Below are positions 1 through 12,339 of a DNA stretch of 64,000 nt, in pieces (within the stretch, counting starts at the first letter, position 1; each line of letters begins with the position of its first letter). A program made the position numbers and the translations under genes. Origin of the DNA: Metellina segmentata (Eukaryota; Arthropoda; Arachnida; Araneae; Tetragnathidae); assembly GCA_947359465.1 (NCBI GenBank), contig OX375877.1, positions 23,261,235-23,325,234 of the forward strand, read 5' to 3'. The notes beneath the pieces were generated by a model that worked only from the letters and a program-made list of their open reading frames with translations, was not told where the DNA came from and did not search any database.

Positions 1-2609
1 GATTCGTCAGCACAAAAAACAACACGTTTAAATTATAGAAGATGCAAAATTTAACACATGGGAGTTTTACCACATAGTGAATTTGAAAAGGTAATTAGTT
101 AAAAGTCATAATATCTAACTTTTTAAGCTTGTTTTGACACTGATTTTTTCTGCTTTTACAGTTCACTTTTAAGTCTAAAAATTATTTGGTATTTCTTTGT
201 TGATTTAGGGTTTTATTATCTGTATTTAATTTCACTGTTATCATTGAAGTTCTCGTAATATGCATAGACTGGGAAGCAAATGCTGTGATTCTTATTTTAT
301 TATTGTTGCTTTAGGACTCAGTTACAATGCTAAATTTTTTACAAGTAATAAACATATTAAATTGTATTCCTGTGAAATGTCGGTTTTATCAGAGTTGTCC
401 TTCATTTGATTTCTTATGCCTATTTAGAGTAGAAAATTGTCATTTTGTTATTTTCATTAGCTATTTTGAAGACGAAAGAATTAAAATGCGACTTCTAAAC
501 TCAATTAGTAATATTATCATACCTAGCACTGTAACTGACAGGAAATTCAACAATGTCTTAAAATTTATTTAGCCCATAGAAATGTTTTTAATTCTGACAA
601 AAACGACAATTTTTCATTTTTTGCAACCAAATTTTAGATTAAATATGATGTTTAAAATTGTTGTTGCCAAAGTGAAAAAAAGAAAATTTTGTACAGATTA
701 AAAGATGCAAAACACGTTTGTCTACGTTAAGTAGTTTTTGAGAAACAGAACTTCAAACATGCAACATTAAGCAACTCTTCAAAGTTATAAATTCATAAAA
801 TGCCTCAAACTTCGAAAATATTTAATTTTGAATCTTAATTCTTTGGATATCTTTATTTATGCATAAACTAAACCCCTGTACCAAATTTCATGAAAATCTA
901 TTACCATATGCCCACAGTTTTTTCCTGATTTTTGCTCATTTCACGTGGAATAACCCTTGTGCCAAACTGATTTCAGGGTATCGACCTCCCTTAAATCTCA
1001 CTTCAATTCTTGATCACAAGTCAAAGAAAATTTCAATTTTAAACCTCACACACTAAGAATTTGAATATTCATTGTGCTATTTTCATAGAAAACAAAACAA
1101 TCAGAAGTGGATCACAGTGAAAAAACAATGGGTAGCGTTAGAGTAACATTCATTTCTCATACGCTTCCCTTCAAATCTCTACATTTATAAAAGGAAGTAT
1201 TGGTGCGCATGTCTCTGTACCTCTGCAGTGTCCTGATGAATCTATCGCACTTACAATAATAAAATTTGACACAAAGGTTGTCCCAATTTTTTTATGTCGA
1301 GTCTGAATTAAAATTTAATCTAGAACAATTTAAAATTAATCTATTAGTTTCCCCCTGCGTTCATTCTTTCCGCAGAACGAAAATCACAGCTAATTGATTG
1401 AAGAAAGCATAGGATTTTGCTTTTTCGTCTTTAGGAACCGTGCCAAGTTATGAAGTCACGTTTTCGGAGAGAAAAACCGGCTAATGGTTGTTCTTACTCC
1501 AAGGTTCTATCTTGGTGATCGTTAAAGATAGTACAAATTTCAACAGATTTAAAATCTGCGGAACATTTTGCACCAAATCGATACCTTAAATGGGATTTTT
1601 TTAGATAAATAATTTTTCAAATCCATTACAATCACAAAAAGGACTATTTGGGTGTTTACATCTTCACGATCATTAAAAAGATAGAGTAAAAATCTCAACG
1701 GTTTTGAAATCTGCGAAAATTTTAATTCTTTAGTATCGGTAAGGAGACGAAAAGAACTGACCAGCTAGTGACTCAATAAGTGCATCAGCTATAGGTAGTT
1801 AAAATTTCATTCAGATAGTTTTCTTAAATTTATCAAAGGTTATATTTAGTGTAGGGAGAAAGACTAGCTTAAAATATTAATTTTAGAAGAAACATTTATT
1901 GGATACCATACTGAAAATGATTTACAAGGAAATTAAGACCCATGATAAAGAGATAAGGGAGTAAATATAAATCACAGATTAAGATGCGTTCAGTCAGCAT
2001 CGGCAATTGAAATCTCTTCTAATGAATCGATGGAAGAAAAATACAAAGAGAAAAAGATCTCTTCATGGCACAGGTGCTATCAAGGACAGTGCCATTTGTT
2101 CAAACATTAGATAGGCGTAAGATGTGAAACGTAAGTTTGATTAATGAAACTGCTAACTGAGAAAAGCATTAAAACTAAGTTTGATAGCTAAATTAAAAAT
2201 ATTATTATTTAAAGAAAAAGCAGAAATGGTATGGTTGGAGATCCTAGGAAATGCTTACAAACCTGATGATAGGAAAATTATCTCGCTAAGTGTCACGTTC
2301 CAAGTCACATGGATATCATTTACAACTTAACAGAAACTAAAATTGAGGATAAAATAGAATTATTAATATACCTTAATGTAACAACAAAATAATTTGATTA
2401 TACAAATAAACAGGAAAATATTCATTTTCTAACCTAAGTTCATCCAACTCTTGTTAATTTCTTGAAACCTTAGATCAAATATAGACTTTTACCCTAGAAG
2501 CAAAATATAACAATTAACATTAAAATAATTACATCACTTTTTTAAACTGGGTTAAAATGCATAGTAAAAACAGCTACAGAATAAATAATAATGAATTTTA
2601 GCATACATA
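1..2609. other. AT-rich intergenic DNA with a diffuse dispersed repeat
   Basis: No convincing exon is seen; the short open frames here are AT-rich and lack homology that I recognise. The part from about 1,500 to 1,750 contains two motifs of the form AAATCTGCGRAA preceded by an 'AACRGWTT' block, and the same pair occurs in opposite orientation at about 39,670-39,860. It is therefore probably a degraded interspersed repeat. The rest shows nothing I can name. Confidence 0.4.
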
Positions 2610-3066
2610 CAGGGTGTTTTTGAACTCCACCGACAAACTTTGAGGGATGATAATACTAATTGAGACAAATAAAAAAAATGGAATGGAACATGGGGTCGCA
2701 TATGACGTTGAGTTGGTGAAATATGAGTCTGCATGGTGTGACATCATAAAGGAGTATTCAAGTGGCTGGCTGTAGATTGCGTACGTCAGTCGTTGGTTGG
2801 TGCACCCTTTTAACGCAGTGGGCCGAGTGATGTGCCTATCAACACAACGAAATAGCATAATTTACAGTTAACTGCGCTTATTTTACAAAGAATTATATCC
2901 CTGTGTCCAGATTTTTCATGGAATTGGTTAAAATGACCTGCACCTAAAACAATGGGATGGCTGCCGCAGACCATCTGCGCTGCCCTGGCAAATGTTTTGG
3001 AAATTTTCGGCCAGAGTTCGATGGTTTTATTAGGGACGTTACACCTTATCCAATGAACACACCTTT

Positions 3067-3229
3067 GCAAAAGGCATGCGCTGTTGGTAGAACTAACTAA
3101 GAGTAGGAGGTTGTCGTTGCATTCGGAATGACTGACAATCAATATTCGGAATGACGGACCGCAAAAGGCATGCGCTGTTGGTAGAACTAACTAAGAGTAG
3201 GAGGTTGTCGTTGCATTCGGAATGACTGA
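3067..3229 (+). repeat. Direct repeat of about 69 bp, offset 94 bp
   Basis: The block beginning GCAAAAGGCATGCGCTG at 3067 recurs at 3161 and runs to the transposase start (GAATGACTGAC) in both copies. The spacer itself holds a further ATTCGGAATGAC. This is a local duplication at the 5' edge of the transposase pseudogene. Confidence 0.8.
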
Positions 3230-3806
3230 CTATACAAATGATGAAATTGCTGATATTCATATGGTGTATGGAGAAGCTGGAGAAAATGGTTGCACAATTC
3301 CCATATTTGGTTGAAGGAGAATTCTCACAGTATTGGCCCGCAAAAGTATCGATATTTGGTCCGGAATCCTCGGTGATGATCTGTTGGGCCCGTACTTGCT
3401 GCCCGAACGTCTCAATGGCAAAATGTACCTTGTTTTCCTGCAGAACATCCTACCAGATATGCTGCATTGATCACCTGTCTACGTGCAAAGGGAAATGTGG
3501 TTCATTCATAAGGTGCCAACCCCCCCTTTTCCTGCAATGTATCTCGTAACATGGATCGGACGTGGAGGAGCCATTACTTGGTCTCCACACTTGCCGGACT
3601 TTATCCCCTTTGACTTCTTTTGGGGTCACATGAAATCACTCGTTTATGAGACATCAGTGGAGACACAGGAAGATCTGATAACAAGGATCATGACCATTGC
3701 AGCAGAAATCCACGAAACACCAGGAACCTTTGAGTATGTTCGCCAGTAGTTTCCTATGCAATGACATATCCAAGGGCGCCACTTTGAACAAGTATTGTAA
3801 CAATTT
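3222..3806 (+). pseudogene. Transposase remnant (DUF4817/DDE family)
   Basis: Translation from ATG 3222 begins with a short YTNDEIADIHMVYG segment, which resembles the N-terminal start of this arthropod transposase family, then hits a stop. A later segment (about 3350-3470) reads as DIWSGILGDDLLGPYLLPERL, and about 3570-3740 reads as the C-terminal catalytic part with SPHLPDFIPFDFFWGHMKSL, where the family usually has a PPRSPDLTPLDFFLWG-like motif. Several stops and frameshifts and the loss of the central region mean it cannot be active. Family assignment comes from recall of the motif pattern; orientation and the C-terminal motif are seen directly. Confidence 0.65.
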
Positions 3807-4015
3807 TATTTGTTTTGTACAAGCTGTGTTGTACCTTTACTGTTCAATAAATGTTTTCCTTACTTATTTGTTTTGTTTCTTCCCCGTCACACTTTGCAGA
3901 CACATTTTTGCAATTTTTACCCACTCAACATCATTTGCGACCCCATGATCTATTGCACTTTTTGTTCGTTTTGAAGCATACTATCACCCCTATCAGTTTG
4001 TATTTAACACTCACT

Positions 4016-5033
4016 GAAAATGGGTTTGTGTTTGTCACTCAAACATCGTTTTTCACTCATCAAAAAAGAGGCTGATTGAAATCTAGTTTGAAGAATTGTA
4101 ATCTGAATTGTTTCAGCTAAAATATAACATGGGTGAAAAGGCAAAAACAATAATGCTCAGTGTTGTTGGTGTGCTCAGTCAGGAGTTGGCTTGTTGCTCA
4201 CAGGATTTCTCCCTAAATCAAAACAGGAGTGGCAACTCAAGATGCAGTGTGAAAAAATTTGTTTGTCAAATATTAATAAAATCTGAACTATTAGCATATC
4301 TCTGATTAGTACATAAATAGGTAGATCTGTTTTTGAATGCTACATGAAGAACTCGATACTTACAAGGAATGAACTGCAAGTATTTTTAAAGATAACACAT
4401 GAAAAAAATGCTCAGAAAATTAGATAAACCAGTTTGAAATGAATCGTATTATTTGATTCAATGAAAAATACTGTTTTATCATAAAAATGAAATGAACGCA
4501 TTGAATTAACTGAAATTAAATGTAAAAAATCTACTACAATACATTATTCTAACATTTTGTTTTGGAAAGAAATGATTATAATAATACTGTTATATTCATA
4601 CAAATTTTATGAACTCATTGAATTATCTGAAATTAAATTGAATGATTAATGTAAAACATCTCCTACAGTACAGTATTCTAACATTTTACTTTGGAAGGTA
4701 ATTAGTAATTTTTAATTAACGTCGTACTGGAGCAACACAACGGGCTATTGACGACGGTACGGGATCAATCCCTAAAGTATTTTGAAAGGAAATAATATTT
4801 TGTAATAAAAATTAATGTAATATACACTCAAACGTACGAAAACACGAAACAAGTGCAACTAATAGTTCAGAGAAATGAACAGAAAAATATCCGTAAAAAC
4901 ACAACAATATAATGAACAATTTGTATTTTGATCATTGCATACCACAGACAAGAAAAACAAAAGTTAAATAGATCACAAAATGTTTTAACGAAATTTCGAA
5001 AGGCACCTCTAGAATATTGAGTACCGAACTCTT
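4016..5033. other. AT-rich intergenic DNA; SINE tail at its centre
   Basis: Apart from the antisense SINE tail at 4697-4777 I see only AT-rich DNA with no supported exon. Confidence 0.4.
4697..4777 (-). repeat. SINE family A, 3' tail fragment (antisense)
   Basis: Reverse-complement match to the tail of the intact SINE at 32,157-32,493: GTTAACGTCGTACT, then CAACACAACGGGCTATTGACGACGGT and GGGATCAATCCCT blocks. No tRNA-like head is present, so this is a 5'-truncated copy. Confidence 0.75.
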
Positions 5034-5715
5034 TTGTTTACATCTTTTTGTTTACAATATTACAGTTACGGTTCTCGTTACAAGGAATATTATGTTAGCA
5101 GTTTCAGATTATCTCTGATTACTACGTGTAGTTGTTGCGTCTCTAGTGGCCGAATCTGTTACTACTTCTCTTATGAAGTTCGCGTCTATTGTAAAAGCAG
5201 CAGTTGCACTACTCGAAGATTTTCAATGTATCCAGAATTTATCAAACAAAATAATATCTTCAAATTCGAAATGTCGCCTGATATTCTTAGTTGTACTGAT
5301 AATATAAGAGTGAACCAAAGTATTAACGAGGGCCAGTTTAAGTTCAGTGTTAGTTCAAAACAACAATTTCAAAAGTGCTTGAGCCGTTCTAATCCTGTTT
5401 CTAACGAATGGGTACGAACAACACTTCGTGAGCTACGTATTCTCAATGGGACGTCAGTTGGCTTGTTTTGCGAATCCGTTATAGTACTTCGACATTAACA
5501 AATTGAATTTGTCCTAGACCGTTGCGTTTCTCTAGTTACGTTAATTAACTACCAACAAACCAATAGAAATTCGAAAAAATAAATCCCTAATCGATACATG
5601 AATGTTGGTAAGTCAAATTTGGATCAAATACCAATCGTTGTCCCAGAACGGGGTTAAACCACACTTTAAGATAATCCTGATAAGTATCATGCGAGAACAT
5701 TTGAACAGTATAAGT

Positions 5716-5758
5716 AAGGGCCAGTTTACGATTCTGCGTATGTCCAACTGCGTCGGTT
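5716..5758 (+). repeat. 42-bp block shared with 12,175-12,216 (opposite strand)
   Basis: The segment around GCCAGTTTACGATTCTGCGT and CCAACTGCGT matches the reverse complement of 12,175-12,216 nearly base for base. The TAAGGGCCAGTTTAC edge looks like the terminus of a PIF/Harbinger-type MITE flanked by a TAA target, but the partner terminus was not found. Confidence 0.5.
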
Positions 5759-5791
5759 GCGTCGAACCAATGATAGAGGAGAACCACGTGA

Positions 5792-6103
5792 TTGACAGAT
5801 GGGCGGGATCACGCAGCCTCTCTGCAGAGCAACGCAAGGTCCAAATTCTATACTTCATCAGATTCAACTCTCGACGCACATACGCAAGCAAACGCGACTA
5901 CTTTGACGAATCAAAATCCAGCATCTAATGTTTTGATTCAATCGAGTAATAAACTAAACATCGCCATTACCGAACTTGTTAGCGAGTTGCTGAATGCTGA
6001 CTGTGGAAGTTTAAAAAACATTATAAAACACTGGGCATGCGTTATGTACGAATTTGACTTCGAAAGAGACGGACAGCTGTTGCAAAGGCCTTGGGAATTC
6101 CTT
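5792..6103 (+). CDS. Possible host exon ending in a consensus 5' splice donor (unidentified)
   Basis: The frame is open from about 5792 to a strong donor, CTT|GTAAGTAC, at 6103/6104, with the last codon complete (phase 0). The deduced peptide has mixed, non-repetitive composition with a hydrophobic/acidic stretch (ITELVSELLNADCGSLKN) and ends RDGQLLQRPWEFL. I do not recognise the family. The beginning overlaps a repeat-like segment, so the true 5' end is unknown and there is no ATG at 5792. Candidate downstream exons are at 7561 (reads on to a stop after 22 residues) and 8902. It could also be chance open frame. Confidence 0.3.
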
Positions 6104-8532
6104 GTAAGTACATGTATTTACACTAATCTTTAATTTGCATTGCAATATGTCTATATTTTGTTTACCTAGTTTCATCCGAAATAATAAAACCTCTTAGTTT
6201 ATGCTAGTGAAAAATTGTTTTCGAAGTTGATTTGTTGTGTAGCTTTTATTTCAACGTTTATGAGCGATTTTTAAGTTTATTGGCAAATTAAAGTGAGCGA
6301 TAGAAAAGCGCTGTAGAAATAGCTGTTTATTTTTTATAACTGAAACTATTGTGGTCGTAAACATTTGTGAATGTAGGAAACTTTTGTTGTTTAATTATTC
6401 CATTCCACCTCCTCTTTTGACCAATAATTGTTACTTTCCTAACCTCACAAAACACAACACTTGAACTTCTACTAAAGTGCTTAGTTAAGAGGAAATGTAC
6501 AAAAAACTTCATCTGTTTTTTTATGTGCAAATGTTCTTTCCCTGAGATTGAGGTGCCTTCGTTTCTCGGAGGCTTTACCCACAGTTAGCTACCTGCCAGT
6601 TGTAGGCAGCATAGGTTCTATTTCTCCCTCAGTGTATTTCCCTCTTTGGTTTCAGTAAAACCTTTGTGTATGTACATTACTTGACATGTATTCACAGCGC
6701 ATTTAACGGTGCAGCCAAATATGGCCCTTGCACCGTTGAAACCTAACCAAACCCTGAGATTTGTTTTCAGTTTTCCTAGTGATAGTGTTTGATGACCAAA
6801 ATCCTTCAGTTCGCTACTTTAAACAGAATTATCTTCATTAATTTTTCTACTGATAGTTTTTTGGTTTTAGTTCAAGTCTTATGACAACCCCTATACATAG
6901 GCTTTCAACAAAGACTGAAAATTTCTTGGTTTAGTCAGATTAAATTATACTTTCTTTTGCCACATTTTTTTTTGGTCTTTTTTCTGCATTCAAAGGTTTT
7001 GTTGAACGGACCGGCACAGCCAACGAAAGCATTATTTCGATTCACAGCCCGAATAGCCACTGCACTGGAAGAACGAGACTGCAACAAATTTCCACTTTTG
7101 AAAGCTTTACCGCACAATTATGACTAAAAACCAGTTAACCGAAAAGTACCTTCCAAGTAAAATGGGAGGGATTTCTTTGTCGAAAGCAATAAAATCAAAG
7201 GAAATTATGCCGCTGCAAACTACCAAATGTAATGGGCTCACTTGAAATCCACTACCCTTGCAAGTCAAAGAAAGTACATGTATTCACATGATAGGTTAGG
7301 TTTTGGTTCTCGAACCCGCTTTTCACAAAATAAACTTCCTGATGCTTAACACAAGGAAGAACACCTCATTTGAACTGTAGCTTATTTGTTTCTTACTCTG
7401 AGAGCTGAAACCGCTCGATGGCTTCTCAAGAACACACCAACAGTTGAAACCTTTCCAACAGATGACGCTTCTGGTGCAAACAGCACATATTTGGAGAAAC
7501 CTTAAAATTTTTGAATTTTAATTCCTGTGTCAACTAATTGGTTGAAATTTTTTTTTGCAGAATAATATCCAACTTCATTTAAGTGATGAAAGTACATCCA
7601 GGGACAGATGTTCAATGGAAATGCTGTAGCAAGACAGAAGATGCTGCAATACTGAGCAGTTCTCTTACAAAAGGTCACTCATTATTTTCTTAAAATATGG
7701 TTTGTTTAAATAATTCTGGTAATATTTAAAATTTGTTGTGTCTAAAAAAAAACACAAAATTTAGTACCGTTTTCTACTGTAAATGCATAAAGTGTGAGAT
7801 TCTTGTATGGAAACGCTGGCAATATTCTACTTTGTCACAAGATCAGTCACTTTCTGAGAAGTTGGCAATGTTCGAAGAACATGAAAAGTTATGCCTATAA
7901 AAGAGTGGTGCCAAAAACTGTTCCGGAGATAAGGGACACGAAAAATACGTTTATAAAGTAATAACACTATGTAAAATAATCTTTTATAACTTAACATTTT
8001 TATAATATTTATGTTTGTAATTCAAAACTAGTGTCATTTTATTCATGCTTAGTTGCAATGCATTTGATGTATATCTGTTTATGAGAAAACATTTCTATGT
8101 ATGTTTACAAGGTTAATTACTATACTCTGCTTCCCCCCCCCCCTCAATACATTTAATATTTTACCTTAGGTGACAACTATATATTGTGAGTAGTCAGTAT
8201 CATAATTTTTCATCTACTCCGGCAATGTGTCTAGATTTACATGTAACTCCTTAAAAGCTCTGCTTTCAGCGAGTGATTGTGTGAAATTTTGAAACATCCT
8301 TGAATACCCATCAAATCAAGACACAGTAACCGCAATTGATTCTTCTGTAAAATTTCTTTCTCAAATTTGAAAAACAATGTACTTTCCATGTTAAAAGTGA
8401 TATAAAACTAAATGTTGATTAATTCAGTTTTTAAAGTGTTGCTATGTAAGTTTTTATAATCTTATTACACCAGGATAATAATCAATATATTGGGTAAAAC
8501 TGTTTTAAGTTAGTGTTGTAAGTTATATAAAA
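6104..8532. other. Putative intronic/intergenic AT-rich DNA
   Basis: No clear coding segment. A good acceptor (T9-GCAG) lies at 7552-7560 followed by a short open stretch to a TAG at 7627-7629, which could be a small terminal exon. A short hairpin, AACGGTGCA...TGCACCGTT, lies near 6705-6745. Otherwise nothing is recognised. Confidence 0.3.
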
Positions 8533-8680
8533 CGTATAGTGTAGAGGTGGCTGATGTACCTTAAAGCTGTCGTGGCTGAAAGTCCTCACGTTTGGTTGGT
8601 GTAGAAGTTCGGAGAGTGGGGTGCCAGCTCTGATGTTGCCTCGTCATCTGACCATGGTTCAAAATTACAAGGCGATACAC
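8533..8680 (+). repeat. SINE family A, body fragment
   Basis: Matches the intact SINE body (GTGTAGAGGTGGCTG, CTGTCGTGGCTGAAAGTCCT, GGAGAGTGGGGTGCCAGCTC, CGTCATCTGACCATGGTTC). It lacks both the tRNA-like head and the 3' tail. Confidence 0.8.
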
Positions 8681-8901
8681 CGAATGGCTTAGGCTGAGAT
8701 AGTGGTTTTTAGTTGAATATAAAACATACTCCACTCCCAGTTTAATAAAATTTCTTTTTGAGTTATTCAGAAAGTCGAAAGTTAACTTACAGTGTGATTT
8801 CATGTTTAATACCATATATCAAAAAATTAGTATCCATAAGATGAATTTCATGACCAGTGGTTATATAGTTTGCATTTTGTTTATTTCATTTTATATTTCA
8901 G

Positions 8902-9073
8902 ACATTATTTTCTAAAGAAGAGAAAGAAGCTAACTTCTGAAAGATATCAGTTGCTCTGTCAATGGCAAAAGAATACACTTGAGCTACATGATAGTTTTGT
9001 AAACTCCATGGGCATAATTCGACTGTATACAATTGCACCCTTGCTTATATTGATAGATTTATAATTAAATAAA
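8902..9073 (+). other. Possible terminal exon with poly(A) signal
   Basis: A pyrimidine-rich acceptor (TTTATATTTCAG) ends at 8901. One frame is open from 8903 to a TAA at about 9062-9064, giving a basic then hydrophobic peptide ending IIRLYTIAPLLILIDL; AATAAA follows at 9068-9073. In the alternative phase, joined to the donor at 6103, it would stop after 12 codons. The protein is not recognised and the exon could be spurious. Confidence 0.3.
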
Positions 9074-12000
9074 TTTAATGCTAAGAATTTCTTGTGTGTA
9101 CATTTTATTATTCATAATCTTTAGTACTAGTTTCATTTTAAAATTTACAAGTTTTGTATTTAATATAATTTTGAGTCACAAATGCAGAAAAAGAATAAAA
9201 TAATTTTTTTTCAATACTTAAATTAAATAAAGTGAAATTATATTTGCTTACTAATTATTTCTTAATGTTTCAGGTAAATATTTAAAATAACACATTACAT
9301 GCATCATATTACATTTATTATAAATTAATTATTCTCATCTGTGTTTACTTCACTTGTATTTTGCCACCTATCCATTTTATAAATTGAAATTATTTGCTCA
9401 GTGAACGGCATTCAATCCAAGTATAATATTAAACATAAGTAACTTAAATTTTCTTTGAATATCTTAATAGGAAGTTTATATGAAAAAGTAAATTGCATTG
9501 TTCTTGTGCTTATTATCTTATATATTTAAACTATCTATATATATAAAACACTAACGTACGTGGACCCGAAATCGACGTTATTTGTGTATCGTCGAATGGC
9601 AACAATCAACATATATAAAATAACCCAGATATTTTGAATTATTGCTGTTTTCAAATAGCCGAGGTCAATTTCTATTAAAAAGAAGGAATTAAATTGTAAT
9701 ATTTATGTTTGAACTTACTTTTTATTTCTTCCTTTGATGTAAACGTAATTTTGCTACCCGGTATCGGGCCACGCGTCAGAATTAATGTTTACTTTTTTAA
9801 TTCGATTTAGAATTCCGTGTTTGGGTATTTGAGTTGACTGCGAGATGTTGCCGACATATTTGAGGATTCCCAAGTATTATAAATGTGTTATTTTTGTTAA
9901 TAAATCATTATTGTCTTTGTCAATATCGTTGAAAGTCTTTTGTAGCATTATTCTATTTCACAATAAATATAATCGGGAAGTCGAAATTCAACACGTTTGA
10001 AAAGATACTTGAAGATAGATAAGATATCTTCAGATAGAAAAGATACTTGAAAGTTTGAAAAGATACAATACGTACGTGTTTTTTTTTTCAGAATTTAGCA
10101 TTTTTTCAAGGATTGGAATTTTATTTTTGTTTGCATTATGTGTTCCGGTATATTACATGTTGCAGAAATATTATTTAGGAGTTAGATTTTAATGATATGT
10201 CTATTTCCTGCAAAATATCTAGACGCGGGTAATTTTGTAGCGGTATATGTACATTTCGGCCAACTTTGCTTAAATATTTGATTGAATATGCAATGATTTA
10301 AAGAATTGTTTCACAAAAATGAATAAAATATACAAATCAAAACATGTTTAATTACGGTGTGTAAAAAAGTTTAAAAAGCACTATTACACACTGCCGAGCG
10401 CTAGCTGGCGCAGCCCGACTAGTACTAAGTATTTAACAATGCTTATAAGATTGAATATGCAAGACACACAAATCATAAAAGAGAGGACATGGTAAACTAA
10501 ATCTAAATGATTAAAAGAACATGGTTACCACATACATGTGTAGTATGCATAAATTAATTTCTTGAAATATGAGAAACACAGTAATTTTCCTATTGTAGTG
10601 AGTTGACACAAGAAACATATTCAAACCCTCAGTACAAAATAACATTTCTATTGAAACTAAATTAACTACAGAATATATCATTGGAAAATGTTTCGCTGAC
10701 TAAAAATTCAATACTTCCCAACATTCAAGGTGTGTTTTGTTCAAGTTTAAAAAAATCTTGGGCAGAAATGGAATGCTGACAATTTGAATTTATAGCACCA
10801 ACCCAATGATAAAATATACATACTCCAATTCATTAAAGCTTACTTTATTCTGTTTAATGTGAAAAAAAATTTGTAGATTTTACAAAAGATGATACAAATT
10901 TTCAGGAAAATGAGGTTTGTATGGACAACTAAATTTTTGTTCGGTGGTTGGCTGGATTAAATATAATGAGCAGGGTGTAAAAAAATCAGATTTTTTAAAT
11001 TTCTGTAGGCTGCTTCTTTCTTCCTGCTGACATGTTAATGGCTGTGTGTGTGAAAATGTATATTTCTACTCTTTAATCTATTACACACCACAAAAATAAG
11101 CTAACTGACAAATACCTAAAAAAAACACTAGTAGGAAGTAATTTAGCCTCTTTCTCTTTAGTAAACTACCCTTTAGTTTATAATTTTGAATCAAACTGTG
11201 TTGCATACATACTTTTGAGTGTTAAAAAATGAGTGCTGTTAATCAGGAATGTTTATACGTTACTCTTCCTGGCATTTAGATTTATGATGGCATGTGTGTT
11301 TACATTACTGTTTCCAGTATATAGTATATTCTAATATGTTACAACTGGCTGTTGCAATCTTTTATAATATGCATTAATTGACCCAGTTCTCTCTGAGCTT
11401 AGTGTAGCCATTAATGCTGAAATCACCATGAGTACAGAAACATTAAAGCGTTTTACAACTTCTATGGTGTATTTACTTAGTTATAAAAAATTTGTGATTT
11501 GTTGTGATTCAAATCAGTGAATTAAAAAAAATCATTTGATTAAAATCATGACACCCTGATAATGAGTAAATCGAAGATATATTTATCTACATTTCAATAA
11601 CTAGAAACCCTCATCAGATATCAAATTTCGTGTTTTCCTTCAATCTCACATAAAAGGCTTCAAAAGTAAAAAGATTTTAAAACAAATTATTCATGTAACT
11701 TCATTTCATTTTGGTTTTTAATGCTCTGATTAAATTTAACACTTATATATAGTCTCAGTTTAAAGTAGATAGTTGTTTTGGAAAGAAAATAGTTTAATGT
11801 TGATTTATCTGAGTATTCACAATCGGTACAATATTTTTTAGAAATCGAGATTTACTTGTTTATTCTAATTTTGGTTTTGTTCGGAGTTAAAAGTTTCCAA
11901 AGTGATGTTAATTTCGCAATGTTCTCAAGTACCTACAAAAATGTCTCCCGTGGAAAAAGAAAAAAAAAAACAACGGTTCTCAAAATTGGTTAAAGTAAAC

Positions 12001-12174
12001 ATAAGACGGTAGAAAAAAAAACGCTCGTAAAAAAATACTGAAATGGATCAAGAAAGCGCGCGAAAAGTAAACACGCCATCTAGTGTGCATAATCGAAAGC
12101 TGGATTTCTCGTTCCGACGCAAGCCCATACGCTAAACTGTAAACGACTATCCTCCGCGTATGCGTTAAGGCGGA
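9074..12174. other. AT-rich intergenic DNA, no gene seen
   Basis: About 3 kb with frequent stops in all frames, poly(A)/poly(T) runs and no motif I recognise. Confidence 0.45.
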
Positions 12175-12216
12175 GCATACGCAGTTGCACATACGCAGAA
12201 TCGTAAACCAGCCTTA
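12175..12216 (-). repeat. Second copy of the 42-bp block at 5716-5758
   Basis: Reads GCATACGCAGTTGCACATAC then GCAGAATCGTAAACCAGCC before TTA; reverse-complement of the 5.7-kb copy. Probably one end of a degraded MITE. Confidence 0.5.
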
Positions 12217-12339
12217 AGATCTACGCAGTCAGACCGTCTGCGTTACGCTGAAAATTCCTTTCAAAAATCGCACTGGATTATTGGTTGTAAAATCATCGCC
12301 TACAGGTCGTTTGTTTGTCTGCACTAAAATGTCCACATA

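Larger units (their letters stand above)
2610..4015 (+). mobile_element. Degraded DNA transposon with long imperfect terminal inverted repeats
   Basis: The left end (2610 onward, CAGGGTGTTT...) and the reverse complement of the right end (ending about 4015) align over roughly 110 bp, sharing blocks such as CATGGGGTCGCA, GTTGAGT and GTCTGC. Between them lies a damaged transposase of the large arthropod DDE family with a DUF4817-type N-terminus (IS630/Tc1-mariner-like). The middle of the gene, including the first catalytic Asp region, is missing. Target duplication is unclear. Confidence 0.6.

Noticed and set aside
2810..3142. 110-residue minus-strand frame inside the degraded 2.6-4.0 kb transposon
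   Set aside because: It runs over the element's internal direct repeats and gives no transposase motif; the real coding remnant is on the plus strand.
5034..5498. 154-residue frame upstream of the 5.8-kb exon candidate
   Set aside because: Composition is biased (Ser/Tyr/Cys/Arg-rich), no ATG-supported start, no domain, and part overlaps repeat-like sequence.
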